DNA from: an uncultured Acetobacteraceae bacterium
Lineage (GTDB): Bacteria > Pseudomonadota > Alphaproteobacteria > Acetobacterales > Acetobacteraceae
Assembly: GCA_937873175.1 (NCBI GenBank)
Contig: CALMVT010000273.1
Location: 1 to 59,475 of the forward strand
Direction: 5' to 3'
Length of the DNA: 59,475 nt
The stretch's first letter is position 1. Each line of letters begins with the position of its first letter. The notes below the pieces were generated by a model, which saw nothing but the letters and a program-made list of their open reading frames with translations, was not told where the DNA came from and did no database searches. Shown here piece after piece: positions 44,426 through 53,052 of the stretch. Position numbers and translations under genes: made by a program.

Positions 44426-44468
44426 TCTTCGCTTCAAGTCTTGCCCAAAAGGCGGCTCCAAGCGAAGA
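44426..44468 (+). terminator. Long inverted repeat after phosphatase 1
   Basis: TCTTCGCTT (44426-44434) pairs perfectly with AAGCGAAGA (44460-44468), with an inner GCC/GGC. Either a terminator of the phosphatase unit or a regulatory stem ahead of 44507. Confidence 0.5.
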
Positions 44469-44506
44469 TTTGACTATGGAACACATCAATACCGGGGGAC
44501 CATTCG

Positions 44507-45595
44507 GTGTCTGTTACTGACCCGCAGGACTGCCTCGCCTATCATTTGTCGCGTCCGCTTTCTGTGGCTCGCGACATGCGCAACGTGCCGGTCCCCGCGG
44601 TGGCCCGGGCCATGAAGGCGTTCATGGCGGCGGACACGGCGCCCGGCACCGTGCCCGAAACCGAGGCGCTATGGTTCTATGGTATGAACCATGGCATGGC
44701 CGAGGTGCGGAAGGCCCGCGCGCCCTTCGAGCCGCTGGGCGAGCTGCTGCCCTTTGTGCAGGCCTACTACCGGGAGCTGTCGCCCCGGGCAGTGCGGGCG
44801 TTCTACTACCTCATGCTGATCTGCACCCGCGAAGCCCGGCACCTGCACGAGACGCCCGGCCTCGACAAGCAGGTGAGCACGAAGTTCGGCCCGGCCGCCT
44901 GGGCCTGGACCCAAGGGGCGGTCGGCGAGAGCGCGGTGCAGAAGAAGCTGTTCGACACGCCGCCCGAGATGGCGCTCGGCCCCTACGTGAACGCGCTCCG
45001 GCACGTCTTCTACAACGGCAAGTGGTCCGGCGGCTACGGCGGCAAGGCCTGGGGCCAGGTCACCGACTGCCTGTGCCGCTTCGTGCACGGCGAGTTCACG
45101 GCCGAGATGATGCTCGACACCGTTTGGACGCTTGCCCACAACAACGGCCCGATCTTCAACAAGGGCCAGCTCTACGGCGCCTACTCGTCGGGCCTGCTCA
45201 AGCTGCTCGACGTGCAGGCGTCGGGCCAGATGCACGAGTGCGTGCTGCACGAGCCGCTCGGGCTCCAGTTCGCGCCCCCGCCGCTGCGGGCCTGGTCGGA
45301 ATGGGTGGGCAAGACCTTCGGCACGGTCGGCCCCTACGTCGACTGGTACCTGGTCGAGGCGCTGGGCTCCAAGCACAAGTATGCGTCCGAGAAGATGGCG
45401 CAGGCCAAGAAGCACGGCGTCCCCGCCAACGCTTCCGCCATCGAGCAGGCGGCGGCAAAGAAGGCTGCGGCGAGCCAGGCCGCGGCGAAGGCCGCCCACG
45501 ACAAGGCGCAGGCCGAGGAGGCGAAGGCCTACTTCCACATTCTCCCCGGCCTGAAGGTGCCGAAGCTGCAGATCCCCCGCAACCAAGCCGCATGA
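44507..45595 (+). CDS. Hypothetical protein between two phosphatases, 362 aa
   Basis: GTG start with GGGGGAC upstream. The folded part (residues ~1-290) is rich in aromatic residues: AVRAFYYLMLICTREARHLH, AWAWTQGAVGES, ALRHVFYNGKWSGGYGGKAW. The tail is an Ala/Lys helix (EQAAAKKAAASQAAAKAAHD). I do not recognise the family. Its place between two phosphatases suggests it is a partner or substrate. Confidence 0.65.
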   Translation: MSVTDPQDCLAYHLSRPLSVARDMRNVPVPAVARAMKAFMAADTAPGTVPETEALWFYGMNHGMAEVRKARAPFEPLGELLPFVQAYYRELSPRAVRAFYYLMLICTREARHLHETPGLDKQVSTKFGPAAWAWTQGAVGESAVQKKLFDTPPEMALGPYVNALRHVFYNGKWSGGYGGKAWGQVTDCLCRFVHGEFTAEMMLDTVWTLAHNNGPIFNKGQLYGAYSSGLLKLLDVQASGQMHECVLHEPLGLQFAPPPLRAWSEWVGKTFGTVGPYVDWYLVEALGSKHKYASEKMAQAKKHGVPANASAIEQAAAKKAAASQAAAKAAHDKAQAEEAKAYFHILPGLKVPKLQIPRNQAA

Positions 45596-45605
45596 CAAGG
45601 AGGTC
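45594..45605 (+). promoter_or_regulatory. SD hairpin of 45611 gene
   Basis: Arms GAC/GTC around AAGGAG, overlapping the previous stop. ATG 45611 follows after 8 nt. The weakest stem of the set. Confidence 0.5.
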
Positions 45606-45610
45606 GACAC

Positions 45611-46372
45611 ATGGCGAAGGACGAGGATTGGTGGGCGAAGTACGACGACGACATGGCGCATCGCAAGAAGCCGCCCGCAGGCCAGGGCGGGCACGGGGGC
45701 TACGGGGGCTACACGACGACCACGCCCTACGTGGCCTGCCACGAAACGCACAAGCCGCTCAGGCTCGGCGACACCGGGCTTGAGATCCACGGCGGGTCCT
45801 GCATCCGCCCCAAGATCACGGACGCCGACATCTACATCGGCTTCGACGCCGGCATGCGCTTCACCGGGCGGCACTTCCCTTGGACCCCCGGGCACGAGCT
45901 GCTTTACAAGATCGACGACATGCACCCGCCCGCCGAGGCCGTGCAGTTCCGCAAGCTCGTGGAATGGACGGCCGAGCAGCTGGCGTCCGGCGCCAAGGTG
46001 CACTGCGGCTGCATCGGCGGGCACGGCCGTACCGGCACCTTCTTCGCGGCCCTGGTCAAGCACATGCTCGGCGTCGAGGCGGCGATCGACTACGTGCGGG
46101 AGCACTACTGCAAGAAGGCGGTGGAGACCCGGGAGCAGATCGACTACCTGGGCAAGCACTTCGGCGTGGCACCGGCCGCCGGCTCCAAGGAGCATGCGCC
46201 CAAGCTGCTCGGCGCCCCCGCCCCCAAGGCGCAAAAGCCGATCTGGGGCGCGTTCGACAAGGGCACCGGCTCGGGCGGCGGCCACAAGGCGAAAGGAGGC
46301 GCGAAGTCGAGCAACCAGTCTGTTAAGCCCGTGCAAGACGGCAACAGCATCTGGGGCAAAAGATGCAGCTAA
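45611..46372 (+). CDS. Cys-based (PTP/dual-specificity-like) phosphatase 2
   Basis: 253 aa. Catalytic loop VHCG-C134-IGGHG-R140-TGTFFA, then AALVKHMLGVEAAIDYVREH. The WPD-like loop may be KIDDMHPPAEAVQF. The N-terminus is Gly/His/Tyr-rich and the C-terminal ~70 residues are Ala/Lys/Gly-rich and disordered. It differs enough from the 43911 protein to suggest a different substrate. Its TAA stop lies in a TGCA palindrome. Confidence 0.75.
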   Translation: MAKDEDWWAKYDDDMAHRKKPPAGQGGHGGYGGYTTTTPYVACHETHKPLRLGDTGLEIHGGSCIRPKITDADIYIGFDAGMRFTGRHFPWTPGHELLYKIDDMHPPAEAVQFRKLVEWTAEQLASGAKVHCGCIGGHGRTGTFFAALVKHMLGVEAAIDYVREHYCKKAVETREQIDYLGKHFGVAPAAGSKEHAPKLLGAPAPKAQKPIWGAFDKGTGSGGGHKAKGGAKSSNQSVKPVQDGNSIWGKRCS

Positions 46373-46377
46373 TTGCA
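46364..46377. repeat. TGCA palindrome, copy 22
   Basis: TGCA-GCTAAT-TGCA, containing the stop codon of phosphatase 2. Confidence 0.75.
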
Positions 46378-46432
46378 AACTACACATTCGCCTTTCGAAC
46401 GCATCAATGCGAGGATTGATCTTCGTTCAAAA

Positions 46433-46448
46433 CATCCAAGGAGGGATG
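46433..46448 (+). promoter_or_regulatory. SD hairpin of 46453 gene
   Basis: Arms CATCC/GGATG around AAGGAG, a perfect 5-bp stem. Two further small hairpins (CGCAT/ATGCG and ATCAAT/ATTGAT) lie upstream in the leader. GTG 46453 follows. Confidence 0.8.
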
Positions 46449-46452
46449 CACG

Positions 46453-47280
46453 GTGCCGATTGTGTTTAAGGGCCTGACCGGCCCGGAGCTTATCGACCTG
46501 CTCGAGGTCCCCGACGACATGAAGTGGTGGCTCGGCATCAGCGGGCTCAAGGTCACGGTGTATGCCACCGAGATCCGCTTCGCGGGGCAGGACATCACGG
46601 CGGCGATCCCGTGCAAGATGGAGCACCTGGTCCTGCTCAAGGCCGGCACGCTCGGCGAGCTGGCCAAGAAGGCGCTGCGCATGAGCGTGGTGGGCGCCAT
46701 CAAGCAGCTGAAGAAGAAGCTGGACATCGCCGACGCCCCGAAGGCGCCGCCCTCGGCCCCGGACGCCAAGGAGGCGGTGATCCCCCCGTTCTCGTTCGCG
46801 AGCCCGGGTTCTCCCGCCGTGACGGCTCCGGGCGGCGTCATGGCGACGCTGGCCAAGAACAAGACGAAGCCGCCGTTCCCCGGCCCGGCCACGGCCTGGT
46901 CCGACTTCCCGGCGGCGCAGATCACGACGGCGCCCACCGTGCCGCTCGGCGAGGCGACCCAGATGTACCAGCCGGTGAAGGGCTCGTCGGGCAGCAGCCG
47001 CTACTTCCTGGTGGGCGGCAACGACGAGCTGCGCATCGCCTGCCGATACCAAGGCAACACGCTCAGCGTCCGCATCGAGGGCCCCGGCTACCACAAGAAC
47101 AAGCCCCGCCTGGTGGCCTGCGGCTTCACCGGGGTCAACGCCGAGTATGCCTCCATGCACCTGCAGGTGGACGACGCCGTGACCGCGGCCAAGGCGCTCG
47201 GCGCCATCCTGCTCGGCCTGGGCGTCAAGCTCGACACCCCGCTGCCCGCGCTTTCCCCGCTGCACAACAAGGGCCAATGA
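46453..47280 (+). CDS. Hypothetical two-domain protein, 275 aa
   Basis: N-terminal domain (LIDLLEVPDDMKWWLGISGL, KVTVYATEIRFAGQDITAAI) and C-terminal beta-rich domain (RYFLVGGNDELRIACRYQGN, YHKNKPRLVACGFTGVNAEY) are joined by a Pro/Ala-rich linker. The leader is strongly structured. No family recognised. Confidence 0.65.
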   Translation: MPIVFKGLTGPELIDLLEVPDDMKWWLGISGLKVTVYATEIRFAGQDITAAIPCKMEHLVLLKAGTLGELAKKALRMSVVGAIKQLKKKLDIADAPKAPPSAPDAKEAVIPPFSFASPGSPAVTAPGGVMATLAKNKTKPPFPGPATAWSDFPAAQITTAPTVPLGEATQMYQPVKGSSGSSRYFLVGGNDELRIACRYQGNTLSVRIEGPGYHKNKPRLVACGFTGVNAEYASMHLQVDDAVTAAKALGAILLGLGVKLDTPLPALSPLHNKGQ

Positions 47281-47281
47281 C

Positions 47282-47551
47282 ATGCTGAGCCTGGACGAAC
47301 TGCAAAGCTTGGAGCCCGGCGACCTGATCGAGGCCGGCACCGTGCTGGACGGCATGACCAAGGAGCCGCTGCGGCTCATGGTGGACCAGCGCAGCCCCCT
47401 GGGCCAGCAGCTCGCGCTCGAGCTGTCCGGCAGCTACTTCGGCGTCGCGGTGGGCCGCTGGCGCGTGACGGTGGGGGAGGACGGCAAGGCCCGGTGGCTG
47501 CTCGTGGACGGGCTGGAATGGCCCAGCATGGGCGGGGAAGCCGCGCCATGA
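47282..47551 (+). CDS. Small hypothetical protein, 89 aa
   Basis: Acidic start (LDELQSLEPGDLIEAGTVLD), then a beta-rich body (YFGVAVGRWRVTVGEDGKAR). One base after the previous stop, and overlapping the next ATG. No family recognised. Confidence 0.6.
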   Translation: MLSLDELQSLEPGDLIEAGTVLDGMTKEPLRLMVDQRSPLGQQLALELSGSYFGVAVGRWRVTVGEDGKARWLLVDGLEWPSMGGEAAP

Positions 47552-47943
47552 TGCTCAAGCAGCTCTACATGCTCGCCGACAACCTGCAGATGGAGTTGAA
47601 GCGGACGGGCAAGTCGATCCAGGGCGAGCGGTCGGTGTCGGTCCGCTTCGGCGACCTCGCGTTGTTCGGCACCCAGCGCGTGATCGCCTCCTACGTGCAC
47701 GACGGCGGCGGCAGCCTGGTTGCGGAGCTGTTCGGCGACCTCGGCCTCCTGGTGTCCGTGGAGGGCGCGGCCGTGCACTGCGCGGTGCTCGACCTCGGCC
47801 TCGCCGGCCCGCTGCGGGGCGTAAGCGTGCTCGACAAGGCGAAGCCGAAGACGGTGGCGGACGCGGAGGCCGCGGTGGGCGCCGCCATCAAGGCGCGCTT
47901 CGTCCGCAAGGGGCTGGCCGCCTGGCGCTCCGTGGAGGCCTGA
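47548..47943 (+). CDS. Hypothetical protein, 131 aa
   Basis: Helical N-terminus (LKQLYMLADNLQMELKRTGK), beta-rich middle (VSVRFGDLALFGTQRVIASY) and helical end (TVADAEAAVGAAIKARFVRK). Immediately upstream of the DNA polymerase. No family recognised. Confidence 0.6.
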   Translation: MMLKQLYMLADNLQMELKRTGKSIQGERSVSVRFGDLALFGTQRVIASYVHDGGGSLVAELFGDLGLLVSVEGAAVHCAVLDLGLAGPLRGVSVLDKAKPKTVADAEAAVGAAIKARFVRKGLAAWRSVEA

Positions 47944-47946
47944 GCC

Positions 47947-50328
47947 TTGATCCGCTTCTGGGTGCCGCCGAACGCGAAGCAGCCGCAGATCGCGGGCACC
48001 ATCGGACAGGCGCTGAAGTCGATGCGCCCCGACGTTCCGGCCCACGAGTTCGTCCCCGTCGGCGACGACCCGCTGCTTCCCGCGGTTGGCGAGATCCTGG
48101 TGGTGTGCGGCACCAAGGGCCTGGACGTGCTCAAGGCGGCCGGCCTGGTGCCCAAGGGCCGCACGCTCAACTCGCTGCGCGAGCGGGCGTTCCAGCCCCG
48201 GGCCGACGGCGGGCTCGTGATGATGACCTTCGACCCCGGCGTCGTGTCGAACGAGCCCGAAAAGCGCGCGGTGATCGACTGGGACGTGCGGCTCGCCCAC
48301 CGGCTGCTCACCACGGGCTCGCTCGAGCCGGTGCTCGGCGACTACCGCTGGGTGGCGAGCTTCCGGCCGATGATCGAGCGCATCGAGGCGCGCTTCGCCG
48401 AGACCGGCCAGCCCGTCGATGTCAGCTGCGACACCGAGACCATGGGCCTCTACCCTTGGGAGCCCGGCAAGCGCTTGGTCACCATCGGCTTCGCCGACCG
48501 GCCCGGCATGGGCGAGGTGCTCTACCTCGGCCCGAAGGACGACCCCGTCCCGGTGGACCCCGACGAGCCGCTGCACGCGCAGATCGAGTGGCTGCTCACC
48601 AGCCCCAAGGTCAAGCTGCGGGGATCGAACTTCAAGTACGACCTGGTGTGGCTGTGGGTGCAGCTCGGCATCGAGTGCACGAACTTCAAGTTCGACAACG
48701 CGCTCGTGGGATCGCTGCTCGACGAGAACCGATCGAACGGCCTGGACAGCCACGCCAAGGCCATGAGCTCGATCGGCGGCTACGCCGACCGCTTCAACGC
48801 CACGCAGGACAAGGGCCGCATGGAGGAGGTGCCGCTCGAGCAGCTGCTGCCCTATGCCGCCGGCGACCTCGACGCCGCCTACCAGGTGGCGGACGTGCTG
48901 CGCGGCCAGCTGCTCGAGGACCCCCGGCTCGCGCGCTTCTACGTGCGGGTGCTGCATCCCGCCGCCCGCGCCTTTGAGCGCATCGAGCGCCGCGGCGTGG
49001 TGATCGACCGGCACAAGTACGAGACGCTCGGCGAGGACCTCCGCGCCACCATCGCCGCGCAGGAGAAGCAGGCGCTGGGCCTGCTGCCGGGGCGGCTGCG
49101 CGCCAAGTTCGCCGAGAAGATCGCGGACCAGGCGGCCGACGGCAAAAGCCCGCTCACCGCCGCGGTGATGAAGGAGTTCTTCTTCGGGCCGCTGGGCCTC
49201 GGGCTCAAGCCGCTGATGACCACGCCGAAGTCGGGCGAGCCGTCCACCGCCCGCGCCCACCTGCGCATGTTCTCGCACCACCCGGAAGCCAAGGCCATGT
49301 GCTCGATCCTCGAGGAGCTGGGCTCGGCCGCCAAGACCAAGAGCACATTCGTCGACGGCTTCCTCAAGCACGTCCGGGCGGACGGCCGGCTGCACCCGTC
49401 CTACATGCTGTTCCACGGCGGGTTCAACGACGACGAGGACGACGAAAGCGGCACGGTGTCCGGCCGGCTGTCGGCCCGCGACCCCGCCTTCCAAACGCTG
49501 CCCAAGAAGACCAAGTGGGCGAAGCGGCTGCGGGAATGCTACACGGCGCCGCCCGGCATGTCCGTGCTGCAATGCGACTTCGAGCAGGGCGAACTCAAGG
49601 TGGTTGCCTGCATCGCGCCCGAGAACACCATGCTCGCCGCCTACCACAACGGCCTCGACCTCCACGCCGTCACCGGCGCCAAGCTCGGCGGCTACGAGTT
49701 CGAGGAGTTCACGGCGCTGAAGCTCACGGACCCCGAGGGCTACAAGCTGATCCGCGACAAGGCGAAGCCCGCGAACTTCGGCCTGCTCTACGGCATGGGT
49801 GTCGAGGGCTTCCGGGCCTATTGCTGGGCGCAGTACGGCTTGCCCTTGTCTTCGGAAGAGGCGGGCTTCATGCGCAACGCTTTCTTCGAGCTGTATCCGG
49901 GCCTGCTGGGCTACCACGACGCCATGCGCCGCTTCGTGCGCGCCTACCTCCACGTCAGGACGCCCATGGGGCGCGTCCGCCACCTCGAGACCATCCAAAG
50001 CTGGGACCGCTCGGTGGTGTCCTTGGCCGAGCGCCAGGCGATCAACTCGCCGGTGCAGGGCTGCCTCACCGACATGATGATCTGGGCCTTGGCCGAGATC
50101 GAGGCCAACCTCGACACCGACAAGGTGCAGGTGGTCGGCATGATCCACGACGCGTTGGTGGCCTACGTGCCACAGGGCGAGGAGGCGTACTGGGCGCAGC
50201 AGGTGACCGACATCATGAAGTCGCTGCCGCTCGGCGACCTGGACTGGGCGCCTCCTTTAGTCTTTACCGCAGATGCCGAGGCCGGTCCGAACCTGGCGCA
50301 GCTGGACAAGGTCAAGATCGCCGCCTGA
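47947..50328 (+). CDS. Family A DNA polymerase with 3'-5' exonuclease
   Basis: 793 aa from TTG 47947. Exonuclease motifs: VSCDTETMGLY (Exo I), NFKYDLVWLW (Exo II), YAAGDLDAAYQVADVL (Exo III). Polymerase motifs: TVSGRLSARDPAFQTLP, motif A QCDFEQGELKVVACIA, motif B RDKAKPANFGLLYGM, and motif C VGMIHDALVAYV. No 5'-3' exonuclease domain. The phage replicative polymerase, unusually placed between the phosphatase region and the portal gene. Motif A has Gln-Gly-Glu where Pol I has Gln-Ile-Glu. Confidence 0.92.
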   Translation: MIRFWVPPNAKQPQIAGTIGQALKSMRPDVPAHEFVPVGDDPLLPAVGEILVVCGTKGLDVLKAAGLVPKGRTLNSLRERAFQPRADGGLVMMTFDPGVVSNEPEKRAVIDWDVRLAHRLLTTGSLEPVLGDYRWVASFRPMIERIEARFAETGQPVDVSCDTETMGLYPWEPGKRLVTIGFADRPGMGEVLYLGPKDDPVPVDPDEPLHAQIEWLLTSPKVKLRGSNFKYDLVWLWVQLGIECTNFKFDNALVGSLLDENRSNGLDSHAKAMSSIGGYADRFNATQDKGRMEEVPLEQLLPYAAGDLDAAYQVADVLRGQLLEDPRLARFYVRVLHPAARAFERIERRGVVIDRHKYETLGEDLRATIAAQEKQALGLLPGRLRAKFAEKIADQAADGKSPLTAAVMKEFFFGPLGLGLKPLMTTPKSGEPSTARAHLRMFSHHPEAKAMCSILEELGSAAKTKSTFVDGFLKHVRADGRLHPSYMLFHGGFNDDEDDESGTVSGRLSARDPAFQTLPKKTKWAKRLRECYTAPPGMSVLQCDFEQGELKVVACIAPENTMLAAYHNGLDLHAVTGAKLGGYEFEEFTALKLTDPEGYKLIRDKAKPANFGLLYGMGVEGFRAYCWAQYGLPLSSEEAGFMRNAFFELYPGLLGYHDAMRRFVRAYLHVRTPMGRVRHLETIQSWDRSVVSLAERQAINSPVQGCLTDMMIWALAEIEANLDTDKVQVVGMIHDALVAYVPQGEEAYWAQQVTDIMKSLPLGDLDWAPPLVFTADAEAGPNLAQLDKVKIAA

Positions 50329-50353
50329 TTGGCACCATGGTAGCAATGGAGCT

Positions 50354-50367
50354 TGCAATCAATTGCA
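50354..50367. repeat. TGCA palindrome, copy 23
   Basis: TGCA-ATCAAT-TGCA, 3 bp before the portal ATG and overlapping its ribosome-binding region; GGCACCATGG lies 13 bp upstream. Confidence 0.8.
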
Positions 50368-50370
50368 AGG

Positions 50371-52275
50371 ATGCTGCCCTTGTCCGACACGGTGAAGCGG
50401 CCCACGCAGGTGTTCCGCCTGGTGGGCGTCGAGAAGGACGCCTTTGACAGCACGCTGGGGATCGGCGGCGACCCGACGCAGCTGGCCCAGGCGACGCCGC
50501 CCAACGCGGCCCGCTCCGTGCAGAGCAACGTGTTCGAGCCGGAGGACGAGTACCAGAAGCTCTACACCGGCGGCGTGAACTCCAAGGGCCTGCTCGAGCC
50601 GCCCTACCAGCTGCGCCGCCTCGACCGGCTGACCCAGGAGAACAACGCGCTGTCGCCCTGCGTGGAGGCGATGGTCACCAACATCGACGGCACCGGCTAC
50701 GACTTCTTCCCGGACCACGACGACGAGCCGGACGAGCACGAGGACAGCCAAAGCCAGGAGCTGCGCGAGTTCTTCAACGAGCCCTGGCCGGGCGTGAGCT
50801 TCACCACCATGCGCCAGGACGTAAGGCGCGACCTCGAGCGCACCGGCAACGGCTACCTGGAAGTCATCAGGAACGCGTCCGACCAGATCGTCTTCCTCCG
50901 CCACGCCGACGCCAAGATGATGCGGCTCGTGAAGCTCGACGAGCCCACGGTGGTGGTGAAGAAGGTGAAGCGACGCGGCGCCGAGGTGTCGATCAAGACC
51001 CAGATGCGCGAGCGCCGCTTCGCGCAATTGCTGAACGGCCGCACCATCGTGTTCTTCAAGGAGTTCGGGTCGAGCCGCGACCTCGACAAGCGCACGGGGC
51101 AGTGGGCCGACCCGGGCGTGCGCCTGCCCGCCGGGCTGCGCGCCACCGAGATCCTGCACTTCAAGGCGCTGCCCGACGCCCACACGCCCTACGGCGTGCC
51201 GCGCTGGGTCATGGCGGTGCCCAGCGTGCTCGGCTCCCGCAAGGCGGAGGAGTTCAACCTCGACTTCTTCGACCACGGCGGCGTGCCGCCCATCCTGATC
51301 CTGCTGCAGGGCGGCAGCCTCACCGCGGAAACGCGCAAGGCCATGGAGCAGGGCATGAACTCGGGCGCGAAGCGCGCCAACCGGGTGCAGGTGTTCGAGG
51401 CGGAGCCCACCGGCGGCGCCATCGACGCGCCCTCGGCCGCCAAGATCACCGTGGAGCGCTTCGGCCACGAGCGGCAGAACGACGCCTTGTTCGAGAACTA
51501 CGACAGCAAGTGCGAGGTGCGGACCCGGCGCGCGTTCCGCTTGCCGCCGATCTTCGTGGGCTCGGCCGAGACCTATTCCTTCGCCACCGCCTATGCCAGC
51601 TACACGGTGGCGGAAGCGCAGGTGTTCAAGCCGGAGCGGCGCATCTTCGACAAGGTGATCTCCATGCGCCTGCTGCCGGCGATGGGGTATCCCGGCTACC
51701 GGATGCGCTCGCGCCCGCTCACCATCTCGGACATCGGCGCGCAGCTGAACGGCATCACGCTCGCCAACCAGACCAACTACCTCGACCAGTCCGAGGTGAT
51801 CCGCGGCGTGAACGAAGTGACCGGCCTCAACCTCAAGGTGGCGCCGGGCCCGGTGCTGCCGTGGCTGGTGGCGGGCGTCAACCCGACCACGGGCCTGCCG
51901 GACAAGACCGCGCTGAACGCCGCCATGGCGTCCGGCCAGCAGGCCGAAACCGCGGCGCAGGCCCAAGCGGCCAAGGCGCAAAAACCCGGGGCCCGCGCAG
52001 CCAAGGGCCAGGCCCCTACCGCACCATCCCCCACCGGCAAAGGCGCCGCAAAAGGCGCCAAAACGCCGCAAAACGGGACTCCCGCACAGACACCCAGAGC
52101 CCCGGGAAGCACCAAGCCCAAGGTGACCGTGAAGAAGGAGCAGGACGAGGTTGCCGCCGACGCGCTGGCCGGATCGTTCCAGGACGAGGCGGGGGACGAG
52201 GCGGGGGACGGGGCCGGCGGCCACGGGGAGCAGGACAACGCGGGGGACACGGAAACGGATGCGGCCGCCGGCTGA
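50371..52275 (+). CDS. Portal protein, PBSX-like
   Basis: 634 aa. PPYQLRRLDRLTQENNALSP, then NGYLEVIRNASDQIVFLRHA, FFKEFGSSRDLDKRTG and GVPRWVMAVPSVLGSRKAEE match PBSX/HK97-type portals, the 12-fold vertex through which DNA enters. The last ~130 residues are Ala/Lys/Gln-rich and acidic, likely disordered. ATG 50371 is chosen over an in-frame TTG at 50353 inside the palindrome. Confidence 0.85.
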   Translation: MLPLSDTVKRPTQVFRLVGVEKDAFDSTLGIGGDPTQLAQATPPNAARSVQSNVFEPEDEYQKLYTGGVNSKGLLEPPYQLRRLDRLTQENNALSPCVEAMVTNIDGTGYDFFPDHDDEPDEHEDSQSQELREFFNEPWPGVSFTTMRQDVRRDLERTGNGYLEVIRNASDQIVFLRHADAKMMRLVKLDEPTVVVKKVKRRGAEVSIKTQMRERRFAQLLNGRTIVFFKEFGSSRDLDKRTGQWADPGVRLPAGLRATEILHFKALPDAHTPYGVPRWVMAVPSVLGSRKAEEFNLDFFDHGGVPPILILLQGGSLTAETRKAMEQGMNSGAKRANRVQVFEAEPTGGAIDAPSAAKITVERFGHERQNDALFENYDSKCEVRTRRAFRLPPIFVGSAETYSFATAYASYTVAEAQVFKPERRIFDKVISMRLLPAMGYPGYRMRSRPLTISDIGAQLNGITLANQTNYLDQSEVIRGVNEVTGLNLKVAPGPVLPWLVAGVNPTTGLPDKTALNAAMASGQQAETAAQAQAAKAQKPGARAAKGQAPTAPSPTGKGAAKGAKTPQNGTPAQTPRAPGSTKPKVTVKKEQDEVAADALAGSFQDEAGDEAGDGAGGHGEQDNAGDTETDAAAG

Positions 52276-52303
52276 CGCCGGACCGACCGCTATACCGGGG
52301 CGC

Positions 52304-52317
52304 TGCACTTAACTGCA
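52304..52317. repeat. TGCA palindrome, copy 24
   Basis: TGCA-CTTAAC-TGCA between portal and protease genes. Confidence 0.8.
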
Positions 52318-52377
52318 AACGGCGTTGCGCGGCCCGGTTGAGCTTGGGCATGGTCCGGCAGTCATTACGGGAACCGT

Positions 52378-53052
52378 ATGTTGCGCCTGGCTGCCAGCCC
52401 TTCTCACGACAAGAACGCGCCTGCCCCCTCCGGGGGCCTGCTCGCCTTCAAAAAGGCCGACGCGGCGATGCAGGTGGTGTGGGGCGAGGTGTTCGCCCCG
52501 GGCCTGCCGGACAGCCAGGGCGACATCATGACCCCCGACGACATCCGGGAGATGATGTTCCGCTTCATGAAGGCCGACCGGCTGAAGAAGATCGACGTGC
52601 GCCACAGCACCGCGGAAAGCGGCGCGGCGGTGGTCGAGTGCTTCCAGGCGCGGGACGGCGACCCCGACTTCATCGCGGGCTCCTGGGTGCTCGGGGTGTG
52701 GTGCCCGGACGCCGTGTGGTCCGAGGTGCAGAAGGGCGAGCTGAACGGCTTCTCGCTCGACGGCGTCGGGGTCCGCGTCGACACCACGGTCGAGATCGAC
52801 ATGCCGGACGAGCTCACGGGCCAGACCGCGGACTTCGACGGCCACCGGCACGCCTTCGTGGTCAAGTACGACCAGGCCGGGCGCTACCTCGGCGGCACCA
52901 CGGGCCCCGGCGGGCGGGACGGCCACACGCATCGCATCGTCAAGGGCGCGGCCACCGAGACGACCGACGGCCACAGCCACCGCTTCTCCTTCGTGGAGGG
53001 CGTGCTGCAAGCGCAATCGGCACACTTCGGAGACGCCGCATGCCGCGCCTAA
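52378..53052 (+). CDS. Prohead protease, XkdF-like
   Basis: 224 aa. MQVVWGEVFAPGLPDSQGDI, then TPDDIREMMFRFMK and SWVLGVWCPDAVWSEVQKGE, match XkdF-type (S78_2) prohead proteases adjacent to PBSX-like portals. A His-rich C-terminus (GHRHAFVVKYD, DGHTHRIVKG, DGHSHRF) could bind metal. It would cleave the scaffold and capsid during maturation. Overlaps the next gene. Confidence 0.75.
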   Translation: MLRLAASPSHDKNAPAPSGGLLAFKKADAAMQVVWGEVFAPGLPDSQGDIMTPDDIREMMFRFMKADRLKKIDVRHSTAESGAAVVECFQARDGDPDFIAGSWVLGVWCPDAVWSEVQKGELNGFSLDGVGVRVDTTVEIDMPDELTGQTADFDGHRHAFVVKYDQAGRYLGGTTGPGGRDGHTHRIVKGAATETTDGHSHRFSFVEGVLQAQSAHFGDAACRA

